From Streptomyces sp. H39-S7 (lineage in GTDB: Bacteria; Actinomycetota; Actinomycetes; Streptomycetales; Streptomycetaceae), in contig NZ_JAPVLU010000010.1 of the NCBI RefSeq assembly GCF_027158205.1, forward strand, positions 124,001 through 188,000: a stretch of DNA of 64,000 nucleotides, written 5' to 3'. Shown here in pieces: positions 1 through 7,837 of the stretch; the first letter of the stretch is position 1, and each line of letters begins with the position of its first letter. The notes beneath the pieces are model-generated. The model was not told the origin of the DNA, did not search any database, and worked only from the letters and a program-made list of their open reading frames with translations. The translations under genes and the position numbers were made by a program.

Positions 1-968
1 GGCTGGAGGCGCACGGGGTCACGGACCGGGTGGCGGGACGCTTCCGGCACCGGGACGTGTTCTCGCTCGCGGACGAGCTGTACGGGCGCGTCCCGCACAG
101 CACCGCGGGCGGGCGCGCCGTGCCGGGCCGCGTCGGCCCGGTACGTGTCGGGGTGCTGCACGTGGTGCCCGGCGCGGGCTGCGCGGCCGCGGCCGCGTTC
201 GTGGTGCGGTCGCCGGCCGTCGGCGCGGTGGTCGCGCTGCTCGTCGCGCTGGCCACCTGGGCGGCGCTGCGACGCGGCCCGCTGCGTACCGGGAACGCCG
301 GCGGGGCGCCGGCGGCCGGGTGGCTGCTGGCGTTCGCGCTGTGCGGCGGCCCGCTGCTGGCGGGACTGCTCGACGCCCCGTTCGATCCGCCCGCCACCGC
401 CCCGTTCGTGGCACTGGTCCTCACCCGGGCGCCCGCCGCCTGGTGCGCGCACCGCTTCGCGCTGCGGGCGCGGGCCGAGCTGACGCCCAGCCGCGGGCTC
501 GGGGAGTTCGCCGCCCGGGTGCGCCCGCTGCTCGCCGGCACCCTCGCGCTGTACCTCGTGGTGCTGTGCGCGTTCCTGTGGGCGGCTGCCGCACTGGCCG
601 GGCCGGCCGGCGTCGCCGGGGCGGGTGCCCTGGGGGCGCTGCTGTTCACGGCCCGGCTGCTCGCCGTGCACGGCTTCACCAGGGCGGCGGCCTGGGGGAC
701 CGGCGTGGCGGCCGCCGCCGAGGCGGCCGCGCTCGGCGCGGCCGCACTGCACCACGTGCCGGGCCTGGCGGCCCTCTCTGCCCCGGTCGAACGGGTCGGC
801 CCGGCCGCGATCCCCGTTCTGGCCTGCGGCTGCGCCGCCGCGGTCCTCGTCGCGCACGCCTTCCGGGTCCTCACCCGGGCCTCGGCGCACGCCACCGCCA
901 CCCGCACCGGACCGCCCGCCCGCCCCCGTCCGACAGACCTCCGCAACCCCAACCAGGAGCAACGTTGA
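1..968 (+). CDS. Multi-pass membrane protein, 5' end outside the window
   Basis: The reading frame is open from the left edge of the window (first full codon at base 3), so the N-terminus is missing and the GTG at 30 is probably internal. What is visible is a short soluble stretch of about 45 residues (RFRHRDVFSLADELYG) followed by seven or eight hydrophobic segments rich in Ala, Leu, Val and Gly, and a hydrophilic Pro/Arg-rich tail. I do not recognise a family. The next two genes, an epimerase and a spherulin-4-like glycosidase, follow closely in the same direction, so this protein may be the membrane part of an exopolysaccharide assembly or export operon. That role is inferred from context only. 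Confidence 0.75.
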   Translation, partial: LEAHGVTDRVAGRFRHRDVFSLADELYGRVPHSTAGGRAVPGRVGPVRVGVLHVVPGAGCAAAAAFVVRSPAVGAVVALLVALATWAALRRGPLRTGNAGGAPAAGWLLAFALCGGPLLAGLLDAPFDPPATAPFVALVLTRAPAAWCAHRFALRARAELTPSRGLGEFAARVRPLLAGTLALYLVVLCAFLWAAAALAGPAGVAGAGALGALLFTARLLAVHGFTRAAAWGTGVAAAAEAAALGAAALHHVPGLAALSAPVERVGPAAIPVLACGCAAAVLVAHAFRVLTRASAHATATRTGPPARPRPTDLRNPNQEQR

Positions 969-1047
969 TCACGCATCGAACCACCTCGCCGCGCCGACCG
1001 CGCGGGACAGAGCACCGGCAGGGACACCGGCTGGGAGGTGTCCAGCG

Positions 1048-1959
1048 ATGAGGGTGCTGCTGCTCGGAGCCGATGGCTTCCTCGGACGGCACGTGGCCGA
1101 ACGGCTGCTCGCCGACCCCGCCGTACAGCTGACCGCCCTGGGGCGCAGCGATGACGCCGATGTGCGGTTCGACCTGGCGAGCGGGGCGCCGGGGGCGCTG
1201 GCGCGGTTCCTGGACGCCGTGCACCCGGGCGTCGTCGTCAACTGCGCGGGTGCCACCCGCGGCGGGGCCCGGGAGCTGACCCGGCACAACACGGTGGCCG
1301 TGGCGACCGTGTGCGAGGCGATGCGGCGCAGCAGTACCGGCGCGCGCCTCGTGCAGGTGGGGTGCGCCGCCGAGTACGGGCCCTCGCCCGTCGGCGCCTC
1401 CACCGCCGAGGACGCGGTGCCGCGGCCGGGCGGCCCGTACGGGGTGAGCAAGCTCGCCGCGTCCGAGCTGGTGCTGGGCTCGGGTCTCGATGCCGTGGTG
1501 CTGCGGGTGTTCAGCCCGGTCGGCCCCGGCACGCCGACGAATTCACCGCTCGGACGGGTCGCCGAGGCGCTGCGCCGGGCGATGCAGAGCGGTGACGGCG
1601 AGTTGAAGCTCGGCGGGCTGGCCGTGCAGCGCGACTTCATCGACGTCCGTGACGTTTCGCGGGCGGTGCACGCGGCCTCGCTGTCCGCCGCGCAGGGCCT
1701 GGTGAACATCGGGTCGGGACGGGCGGTCCGCATGCGTGACATGGCCGCCGGGCTCGCGCACGTCGCGGGTTACGACGGCACGCTGCACGAACTGGACGAG
1801 CCGCAGGTGTCGCCCGGCCCGCCCCCGTACCCCGACGGCTGCGGCAGCTGGCAGCAGGCGGATGTGCGGACGGCCCGCGACCGGTTGGGCTGGCGGCCCC
1901 GCATCGGCCTCGAGGAATCGCTGGCCGACGTCTGGATGGAGGCCGCATGTCGCGTCTGA
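1048..1959 (+). CDS. NAD-dependent epimerase/dehydratase (extended SDR family)
   Basis: The 303-residue protein begins with the Rossmann motif GADGFLG (residues 7-13) and has the SDR signature Tyr131-xxx-Lys135 (YGVSK), as in GalE-type nucleotide-sugar 4-epimerases and dehydratases. Aligned on YxxxK, the usual catalytic Ser/Thr 25 residues upstream is Cys106 (VGCAAEYG), which is unusual. The ATG at 1048 is chosen because the Rossmann strand starts there and GGGAGG lies at 1033-1038. The stop overlaps the start of the spherulin-4-like gene by 13 bp, indicating translational coupling. A UDP-sugar is the likely substrate, perhaps UDP-GlcNAc to UDP-GalNAc given the neighbour, but substrate is an inference. 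Confidence 0.85.
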   Translation: MRVLLLGADGFLGRHVAERLLADPAVQLTALGRSDDADVRFDLASGAPGALARFLDAVHPGVVVNCAGATRGGARELTRHNTVAVATVCEAMRRSSTGARLVQVGCAAEYGPSPVGASTAEDAVPRPGGPYGVSKLAASELVLGSGLDAVVLRVFSPVGPGTPTNSPLGRVAEALRRAMQSGDGELKLGGLAVQRDFIDVRDVSRAVHAASLSAAQGLVNIGSGRAVRMRDMAAGLAHVAGYDGTLHELDEPQVSPGPPPYPDGCGSWQQADVRTARDRLGWRPRIGLEESLADVWMEAACRV

Positions 1960-2774
1960 CACCTCCGCACTTCTGGGGCGCGGGGCTGCGCGACCGCTCC
2001 GGCGGGCAGGACCGTTCGGACCGGCTCGGCTTCGGCGTCCCGGTGAACGCGCATCCGCTGGTGGCCCCGGCCGAGTGGGGTGAACTCGCCCGCCCGGGGA
2101 CGCCGTTGCACTGGGTGGTGCTGAACGTGGCGGGCGGTCCCGGTACCCGTCCCGACCCGCTGTACACGGAGGCGGTGGCGCGGCTCCGGGAGAGGGGGGT
2201 GCCGGTCCTCGGCCATCTGGACGCCGCGCGCGGCGAGCGGCCGTTCGGCGCGCTGGTCCAGGACGCCTCCCACTACCTGGACTGGTACCGGGTGGACGGC
2301 TTCTACCTGGACCGCGCGCCGACGGAGCGGACCGCGCTGAACGAGTGCCGGCGGGTCACGACGACGCTGCGGGCGCTGCTGGCGGGGGACGACGGTGACG
2401 CCGGGAACAGCGACGCCGGTGAGGGCGGTGGTGACGGGCACATCGTGCTGGGGCACGGCACACACCCGTTCCCCGGCTACGCCGAGATCGCCGACCAGCT
2501 GGTGACGTTCTCCGGGCCCTGGACCCGTTACCGCTGGTCCGAGGCGCCGCAGTGGACGGCCGCGTACCCGCCGGAGCGCTTCGCGCACCTCGTTCACGGG
2601 GTGCCGCAGTCGCACCTGGTGACGGCGATGCGGATCGCCCGCTGGCAGGGCGCGGCCACCGTCTGCTTCACGGACCGCACGGACCGGAACGGCACCGACC
2701 CGTGGGAAGGGCTGGCCGGGTACTGGGACGAATCGGTGCGAACGTTGCGAAAGCAGCCGCCGCCCAGTATCTGA
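1947..2774 (+). CDS. Spherulin-4-like glycoside hydrolase (TIM barrel)
   Basis: The 275-residue protein resembles spherulation-specific family 4 proteins, TIM-barrel enzymes related to fungal Sph3 (GH135) and the PelA hydrolase domain (GH166), which cut galactosamine-containing polysaccharides. Visible landmarks are VPVNAHPLVAP (31-41), the beta-strand WVVLNVAGGPG (56-66) and VDGFYLD (116-122), ending in the position of a catalytic Asp. The next residue, often Glu in this family, is Arg123. No signal peptide is seen, so it may act inside the cell or leave by an unrecognised route. The ATG at 1947 has GGAGG at 1938-1942 and overlaps the epimerase gene, so the two are probably made together. 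Confidence 0.7.
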   Translation: MSRLTPPHFWGAGLRDRSGGQDRSDRLGFGVPVNAHPLVAPAEWGELARPGTPLHWVVLNVAGGPGTRPDPLYTEAVARLRERGVPVLGHLDAARGERPFGALVQDASHYLDWYRVDGFYLDRAPTERTALNECRRVTTTLRALLAGDDGDAGNSDAGEGGGDGHIVLGHGTHPFPGYAEIADQLVTFSGPWTRYRWSEAPQWTAAYPPERFAHLVHGVPQSHLVTAMRIARWQGAATVCFTDRTDRNGTDPWEGLAGYWDESVRTLRKQPPPSI

Positions 2775-2809
2775 GCCCATTCGGTCTCGCTCCTCGGACC
2801 GGGTGTCTC

Positions 2810-2835
2810 GGAATGAAGACCGGCGTGGCAGTGTT
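2810..2835 (+). promoter_or_regulatory. SigR-type promoter of moeZ
   Basis: GGAAT (2810-2814), an exact 18-bp spacer and GTT (2833-2835) match the Streptomyces SigR consensus GGAAT-N18-GTT. Transcription would begin near 2842, 43 bp before the chosen moeZ start. An in-frame ATG at 2813 lies inside the -35 element and so cannot be the start of this transcript. Confidence 0.8.
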
Positions 2836-2884
2836 ACGGAGAGAACCACCCGTACACCCGTATGCCTACCGATCCGGAGTCCCC

Positions 2885-4063
2885 GTGTCGCTGCCACCCC
2901 TGGTCGAGCCGGCTGCCGAGCTCACCGTCGACGAGGTCCGCAGGTACTCGCGCCACCTGATCATCCCCGATGTGGGGATGGACGGACAGAAGCGGCTGAA
3001 GAACGCCAAGGTGCTGTGTGTCGGCGCCGGCGGCCTCGGCTCGCCGGCCCTCATGTACCTGGCCGCCGCCGGCGTCGGCACGCTCGGCATCGTGGAGTTC
3101 GACGAGGTCGACGAGTCGAACCTGCAGCGCCAGATCATCCACAGCCAGGCAGACATCGGCCGTTCCAAGGCCCAGTCCGCGCGCGATTCCGTCCTCGGCA
3201 TCAACCCGTACGTGAATGTCGTTCTCCACGAGGAGCGCCTCGAGGCCGAGAACGTCATGGAGATCTTCTCCCAGTACGACCTGATCGTCGACGGCACGGA
3301 CAACTTCGCGACCCGCTACCTGGTCAACGACGCGTGCGTGCTGCTGGACAAGCCCTACGTCTGGGGCTCGATCTACCGCTTCGACGGGCAGGCGTCCGTC
3401 TTCTGGAGCGAGCACGGTCCGTGCTACCGCTGCCTGTACCCGGAGCCCCCGCCCCCCGGCATGGTCCCCTCCTGCGCCGAGGGCGGCGTGCTGGGCGTGC
3501 TCTGCGCGTCCATCGGGGCGATCCAGGTCACCGAGGCGATCAAGCTGCTCGCCGGCATCGGCGACCCGCTGGTCGGCCGTCTGATGATCTACGACGCCCT
3601 GGAGATGACCTACCGCCAGGTCAAGGTCCGCAAGGACCCGGAGTGCGCGGTCTGCGGTGAGAACCCGACCGTCACCGAGCTGATCGACTACGAGGCCTTC
3701 TGCGGCGTCGTCTCGGAGGAGGCCCAGGAGGCCGCCGCGGGTTCGACGATCACGCCGAAGCAGCTCAAGGAGTGGATCGACGAGGGCGAGAACATCGAGA
3801 TCATCGATGTCCGCGAGCCGAACGAGTACGAGATCGTCTCCATCCCGGGCGCCAAGCTCATCCCCAAGGGCGAGTTCCTGATGGGCACCGCCCTGCAGAA
3901 CCTGCCCCAGGACAAGCGCATCGTCCTGCACTGCAAGACGGGTGTCCGTTCCGCGGAAGTCCTCGCCGTCCTGAAGTCCGCGGGCTTCGCGGACGCGGTG
4001 CACGTCGGCGGCGGCGTCATCGGCTGGGTGCACACGATCGAGCCCCACAAGCCGGTCTACTAG
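2885..4063 (+). CDS. moeZ: MoeZ adenylyltransferase/sulfurtransferase
   Basis: The 392-residue protein activates sulfur-carrier proteins by adenylating the C-terminal Gly-Gly of ThiS-, MoaD- and CysO-type partners and then transferring sulfur, feeding thiamine, molybdopterin and cysteine pathways. The N-terminal E1-like domain has the nucleotide loop GAGGLGSP (47-54) and two zinc CxxC pairs (CYRC, CAVC). A C-terminal rhodanese domain (about 285-392) carries the active-site loop CKTGVR with Cys350. The GTG at 2885 has GGAG at 2876-2879 and gives the usual family length. A SigR-type promoter at 2810 fits the known thiol-stress control of this gene in Streptomyces. Confidence 0.95.
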   Translation: MSLPPLVEPAAELTVDEVRRYSRHLIIPDVGMDGQKRLKNAKVLCVGAGGLGSPALMYLAAAGVGTLGIVEFDEVDESNLQRQIIHSQADIGRSKAQSARDSVLGINPYVNVVLHEERLEAENVMEIFSQYDLIVDGTDNFATRYLVNDACVLLDKPYVWGSIYRFDGQASVFWSEHGPCYRCLYPEPPPPGMVPSCAEGGVLGVLCASIGAIQVTEAIKLLAGIGDPLVGRLMIYDALEMTYRQVKVRKDPECAVCGENPTVTELIDYEAFCGVVSEEAQEAAAGSTITPKQLKEWIDEGENIEIIDVREPNEYEIVSIPGAKLIPKGEFLMGTALQNLPQDKRIVLHCKTGVRSAEVLAVLKSAGFADAVHVGGGVIGWVHTIEPHKPVY

Positions 4064-4070
4064 TCGCGCA

Positions 4071-4116
4071 CGCGAAGGGGCCCGCACACCGTCCTCGGTG
4101 TGCGGGCCCCTTCGCG
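4071..4116. terminator. Bidirectional terminator hairpin
   Basis: A perfect 21-bp inverted repeat with a TCCT loop lies between moeZ and the convergent peptidase gene. It probably ends transcription from both sides. Confidence 0.85.
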
Positions 4117-4142
4117 TCAACGGGATACAGGCGCTACGAGCG

Positions 4143-5762
4143 CTACGAGCAGACGGTGCCCTTGGCCGGCACCTTCCCGTCCAGCAGATAGGCGTTGACG
4201 GTCTTCGTCATGCAGGCGTTGCCGCTGTTGTACGCGCCGTGCCCCTCGCCCTGGTACGTGATCTCGATCCCGACGTCCGGACCGAGCCCCGTCGCCATCT
4301 TGCGGGCGCCCTCGTACGGTGTGGCGGGGTCGCCGGTGTTGCCGACGACGAGCATCGGCGCCGCGCCCGCGGCACTCACGTCCGGCGTCTGCCAGTTCCC
4401 CGGCACCGGCCATCCGGTGCACGCCGGGAGGCTCCAGGCCAGGAACTCACCGAAGACGGACGAGGCCCGACGGAACGCCGGCAGCTTCTCCCGCACCTGC
4501 GTCTGGGTGTAACGCTGCTTGGCGTCGGCGCAGTTGACCGCGGTGTTGGCCGGCATCAGGTTGTTGTAGCGGCCCTTCTGGTCCCGGCCGGCGAACGAGT
4601 CGGCGAAGGCGAGCAGCAGATTGCCCTGACCGGTCTCCTTGGCCTCGTTGAGCGCCATGGTCAGGTACTTCCAGTCGTCCTTCGAGTACAGCGTGGCGGC
4701 GATCCCGTTGGTCGCGATGGTCTGGGTGACCTCGCGGCCGTCGTTGGTCGGGAGCGGCTTTCCGTCGAGCTTCGCCAGGAACGCGGCGATCCACTGGTCA
4801 CCGGCCTGCCGGCTGCGGCCGGTCGGGCAGTCGGCGGTGTTCTTCGCGCAGTCCCTCATGTAGTTGTCGAGCGCGAGCTGGAAGCCCTTCGCCTGGCCGA
4901 GGCCGGCCTGCTCCGGGTCGAGCGTCGGGTCGACCACACCGTCGAGGACCGCGCGGCCCACCTTGCCCGGGAACAGATGGGCGTAGACGCCGCCGAGCTC
5001 CGTCCCGTACGAGATGCCGAAGTAGTGCAGCTTCTCGTCACCCAGGACCTGGCGCATCAGATCCATGTCGCGGGCCGCGCTGATCGTGTCCACGTGCGGC
5101 AGCACCGCACCGGAGTTCTTCACGCACGCCGCCACGAGCTTCGCCAGATCGGCCTGCTGCGCCCGCACCTCGCCGGGCGTGTCGGGCGTCCCGTCGATCG
5201 ACCGCGAGGCGTCCGTGGACCGGTCGTCCAGGCACTTCACGCCCTGGCTCTCACCGACGCCGCGCGGATCGAAGCTCACCAGGTCGTAGCGCGAACGCAG
5301 CTTCGCGTAGTCCTTGCTGAACGACGGCAGCGCGGCCACCCCGGACCCGCCGGGGCCACCGAAGTTGAAGACCAGTGACCCGATCCGGCCGCCGCCCGTC
5401 GCCTTGGCGCGGATCATGGCGAGACCGATGGTCGGGCCGTCCGGCTGCGCGTAGTCCAGCGGCGCCTTGAGCGTCGAGCACTGCCACTCGCTCCCCGGCG
5501 CCTTGCTGTCCGCCCCCTGCGCCACACTCGGCGCCGGGCACCGCCGCCAGCTCAGCTTCTGCCCGGTCAGCGAGCCGGGCAGCGCGCCCGGCCCGCCGGC
5601 CGGCGGCGTCCTGCTCCCCGTCACCGACGCCGTCGCCGAGGGCTTGTCGTCCGCGGCCCTGGAATCCCCGCCCGTACACCCCGCCGCCCCCAGCGCAATG
5701 ACCAACGCGACACCGACCACCGCGTCCCGCCGCACCCATACGTTGCTCATGGCGTTGCTCAT
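4143..5762 (-). CDS. Secreted alpha/beta-hydrolase lipoprotein, tripeptidyl aminopeptidase family (S33)
   Basis: The 539-residue protein resembles the Streptomyces mycelium-associated Slp/Tap tripeptidyl aminopeptidases, which trim short N-terminal peptides outside the cell. It starts with a lipoprotein signal peptide; Cys29 in GAAGC is the likely lipid anchor. The oxyanion motif GGPGGSG is at 135-141, the nucleophile elbow GISYG has Ser251, and the remaining triad residues are Asp478 (NTGDPATP) and His508 (GEGHGAY). The ATG at 5762 has GGGAGA just upstream on the minus strand; another ATG follows four codons later. The family call is firm, the exact substrate is not. Confidence 0.88.
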   Translation of the reverse strand: MSNAMSNVWVRRDAVVGVALVIALGAAGCTGGDSRAADDKPSATASVTGSRTPPAGGPGALPGSLTGQKLSWRRCPAPSVAQGADSKAPGSEWQCSTLKAPLDYAQPDGPTIGLAMIRAKATGGGRIGSLVFNFGGPGGSGVAALPSFSKDYAKLRSRYDLVSFDPRGVGESQGVKCLDDRSTDASRSIDGTPDTPGEVRAQQADLAKLVAACVKNSGAVLPHVDTISAARDMDLMRQVLGDEKLHYFGISYGTELGGVYAHLFPGKVGRAVLDGVVDPTLDPEQAGLGQAKGFQLALDNYMRDCAKNTADCPTGRSRQAGDQWIAAFLAKLDGKPLPTNDGREVTQTIATNGIAATLYSKDDWKYLTMALNEAKETGQGNLLLAFADSFAGRDQKGRYNNLMPANTAVNCADAKQRYTQTQVREKLPAFRRASSVFGEFLAWSLPACTGWPVPGNWQTPDVSAAGAAPMLVVGNTGDPATPYEGARKMATGLGPDVGIEITYQGEGHGAYNSGNACMTKTVNAYLLDGKVPAKGTVCS

Positions 5763-5877
5763 GGATCTCCCACCCGTTGTTCCCAATGCGCGGATGATCC
5801 CATACGGGCGGATAGTTCCGCGCGCGGCCGACGCGGGTCGCCGGGTGGGCACGCGTGCCTGTTCGAGCTCCGGACGA

Positions 5878-6942
5878 TCAGCGGACCACACTCTGGATTT
5901 CGCGGACGGTGACGGGATTCGGGGCCCCGAAGACGCCGTCCGGGAGGGCGTGCGTCGCCGGGCCGTCGGAGCCGCGCCAGCTGACCTTCCACGTCACGGT
6001 CACGGTGAGCTGGTACGAGGCGCCGTTCGGGGTCGACCGGAGGTAGGTCACGCCGCACGGCGGACTGCCCGTGGACCCCTTGGTGTAGGGCGTGCCGACA
6101 TGGCCGTCCGCACCGATCGGGCAGTTCCCGCCGGCGGGGAAGACGTTCGCGTCCGGCGTGCCGGGATCGATGCGCACGCTGACCGGCGTGGCCGTGGTCT
6201 CCGCCCAGATGGTGCCGCCCGCGACGGATGCCCTGACGGTGACGGGCGCGTACTCGGCACCGCTCAGCCAGACCCAGGTGGGGAGGTTGACGGTCTGGTT
6301 GGTCTGCGGACTCAGGGAGACGTTGGTGCCGGGAACGCGCATCCGCTGGTAGGCGAGCTGTGACAACAGCTCGGGAGAGATCGCGTTCTTGATGGGCGGG
6401 GTCTTGCCGTTCTCGACCCAGAAGGGGATCTCGGAGCAGGAGCCACGAGCGAGAGTGTCGGTCGATTCGGGATTCTCCACGCCTCCCCAGAACATGCCTT
6501 TCCCGTCCTCGGCCACGTTGAAGTCCTTGTAGCCGGGGTGATCGGGCCAGGAGAGGCCGTCCGTGTAGTGGTCACGCACCTGGGCCATCGCGCTGCCCGC
6601 CGTACCGTGCCATTTGCCGGAGTCCTCGGCCCAGCCCTTCTCGAACTTCTCCTTGTACTCCTTCGCGCCGTACATCGGCGCGTACCAGCAGGCCGGGGGG
6701 CTCCAGCTCACGTCGGTGGACTTGAGCGGGCCGCGGCCCGGGCCGTCGTGGCCGTTGGCGGGAGTGAAGGAGACCTTGGCGTAGATCTCGCCGTGTTTCT
6801 GGCCGCCCCCGTCCGCGGGCGGAGGCTGGGTGGTGTTGTCGTCGGGTCCGCCCGCGAAGGCGGGACCTCCCGACAGCAGCACCGCGGCCGCGGATATCGC
6901 CAGGCCGCGTCGTACCAGCCGGCCCGAAGTCACTGCTTGCAT
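5878..6942 (-). CDS. Secreted protein of unknown function
   Basis: The 354-residue protein has a Sec signal peptide (two Arg, a hydrophobic stretch and a likely cleavage at PAFA-GG near residue 30) and a mature part rich in Trp, Pro, Gly and beta-strand-like sequence, with several Cys that could form disulfides. No catalytic motif is recognised. Its ATG at 6942 lies 13 bp inside the upstream lipoprotein gene, so the two are translationally coupled and probably work together at the cell surface. I cannot assign a function. Confidence 0.75.
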   Translation of the reverse strand: MQAVTSGRLVRRGLAISAAAVLLSGGPAFAGGPDDNTTQPPPADGGGQKHGEIYAKVSFTPANGHDGPGRGPLKSTDVSWSPPACWYAPMYGAKEYKEKFEKGWAEDSGKWHGTAGSAMAQVRDHYTDGLSWPDHPGYKDFNVAEDGKGMFWGGVENPESTDTLARGSCSEIPFWVENGKTPPIKNAISPELLSQLAYQRMRVPGTNVSLSPQTNQTVNLPTWVWLSGAEYAPVTVRASVAGGTIWAETTATPVSVRIDPGTPDANVFPAGGNCPIGADGHVGTPYTKGSTGSPPCGVTYLRSTPNGASYQLTVTVTWKVSWRGSDGPATHALPDGVFGAPNPVTVREIQSVVR

Positions 6943-7595
6943 TGCGTCGCCTTCCCCTTGACGTCAATGGACTTGGCCTGCCACAGTTCCGGGCTCGTCG
7001 GCAGCTTGGTCATGATGACGGAGTAGTACGAGAGGTCCTTGTCGCTCGGCTGGGTGTAGAGGACCTTGCCGGTCTTGACCTCACGGCCGTACATCTTGGT
7101 CTGGTCATTGCAGAACGCCACCTCGGCGGTCTGTCCATCGGCGGCGACCCTGATCTGCGGACGGTAGAAGCGATTGGTCCCGGTGAGGGTCCAGCCGTGC
7201 GTCAGGTGGTTCTTGACGTGGAACTTCCCGTACGTCAGAGCGGCGTCCCGCGAATAGGTCGTGAGCCCCGGGTCGTTGGCGTTCCGCTTGACGACGCCGT
7301 GCGCGATGCTCTGCACGAAATGGGCGGCATCGGCCAGCGCGACGGCCTTGGCATGATCGGACGGGGCCGTCCACGCGAACTCCAGCTTCAGATCCGCGGG
7401 CAGCGTGAGGTCCGGGCCGGTCGCCGTGGGCGGCGCGGATGCCGATGGCGTCGCCGGCGCGGACGGTGCCGTGGTCTGGGCTCCGTCGATCGTGCCGGAC
7501 TTGCCGCTCGACCCGCCGCTTCCGCCGCAGGCGGTGAGCAGAAGGGCGGACGCGGTCGCGAGGGCGGCGGCGGTGAGCGCTGTGGGGGCTCGCAT
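6930..7595 (-). CDS. Small lipoprotein of unknown function
   Basis: The 221-residue protein has a textbook lipobox LLTAC, with Cys23 as the anchor, then a Ser/Gly/Thr/Ala-rich linker and a compact globular domain of about 150 residues (AVALADAAHFVQSIAHGV through the Cys-containing end). The fold could be NTF2- or SnoaL-like, but that is only an impression. It is first in a two-gene operon with the secreted protein that overlaps its stop codon. A palindrome about 75 bp upstream may be its operator. Confidence 0.75.
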   Translation of the reverse strand: MRAPTALTAAALATASALLLTACGGSGGSSGKSGTIDGAQTTAPSAPATPSASAPPTATGPDLTLPADLKLEFAWTAPSDHAKAVALADAAHFVQSIAHGVVKRNANDPGLTTYSRDAALTYGKFHVKNHLTHGWTLTGTNRFYRPQIRVAADGQTAEVAFCNDQTKMYGREVKTGKVLYTQPSDKDLSYYSVIMTKLPTSPELWQAKSIDVKGKATQCKQ

Positions 7596-7668
7596 AGAGG
7601 TGAGGGGCTCCCGGTCGGTGAGTGGGCACCGACGGGTCAGCTCTGTGTACGTCCCCGTGGTCCCCGTA

Positions 7669-7681
7669 CGTAGGACCTACG
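7669..7681. promoter_or_regulatory. Palindrome upstream of the lipoprotein operon
   Basis: CGTAGG-A-CCTACG is a perfect inverted repeat 74-86 bp upstream of the lipoprotein start. It could be a regulator-binding site. The regulator is unknown. The rest of the 240-bp gap shows nothing else I can name. Confidence 0.3.
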
Positions 7682-7837
7682 ACGTTACCCAAGCCACGCG
7701 GGAGGAAGCGAGGGAGGGTCGGTGCCTAACGCGTCACGTTCATGTCACCGACGGCACACGGGACTCGGGGCGCGGGGGCCGGGGAGAGGCGGTGCTCTCC
7801 CCGGCGTCGTCGCCCCGCGCCGGAGGCCGGCGCGGCG

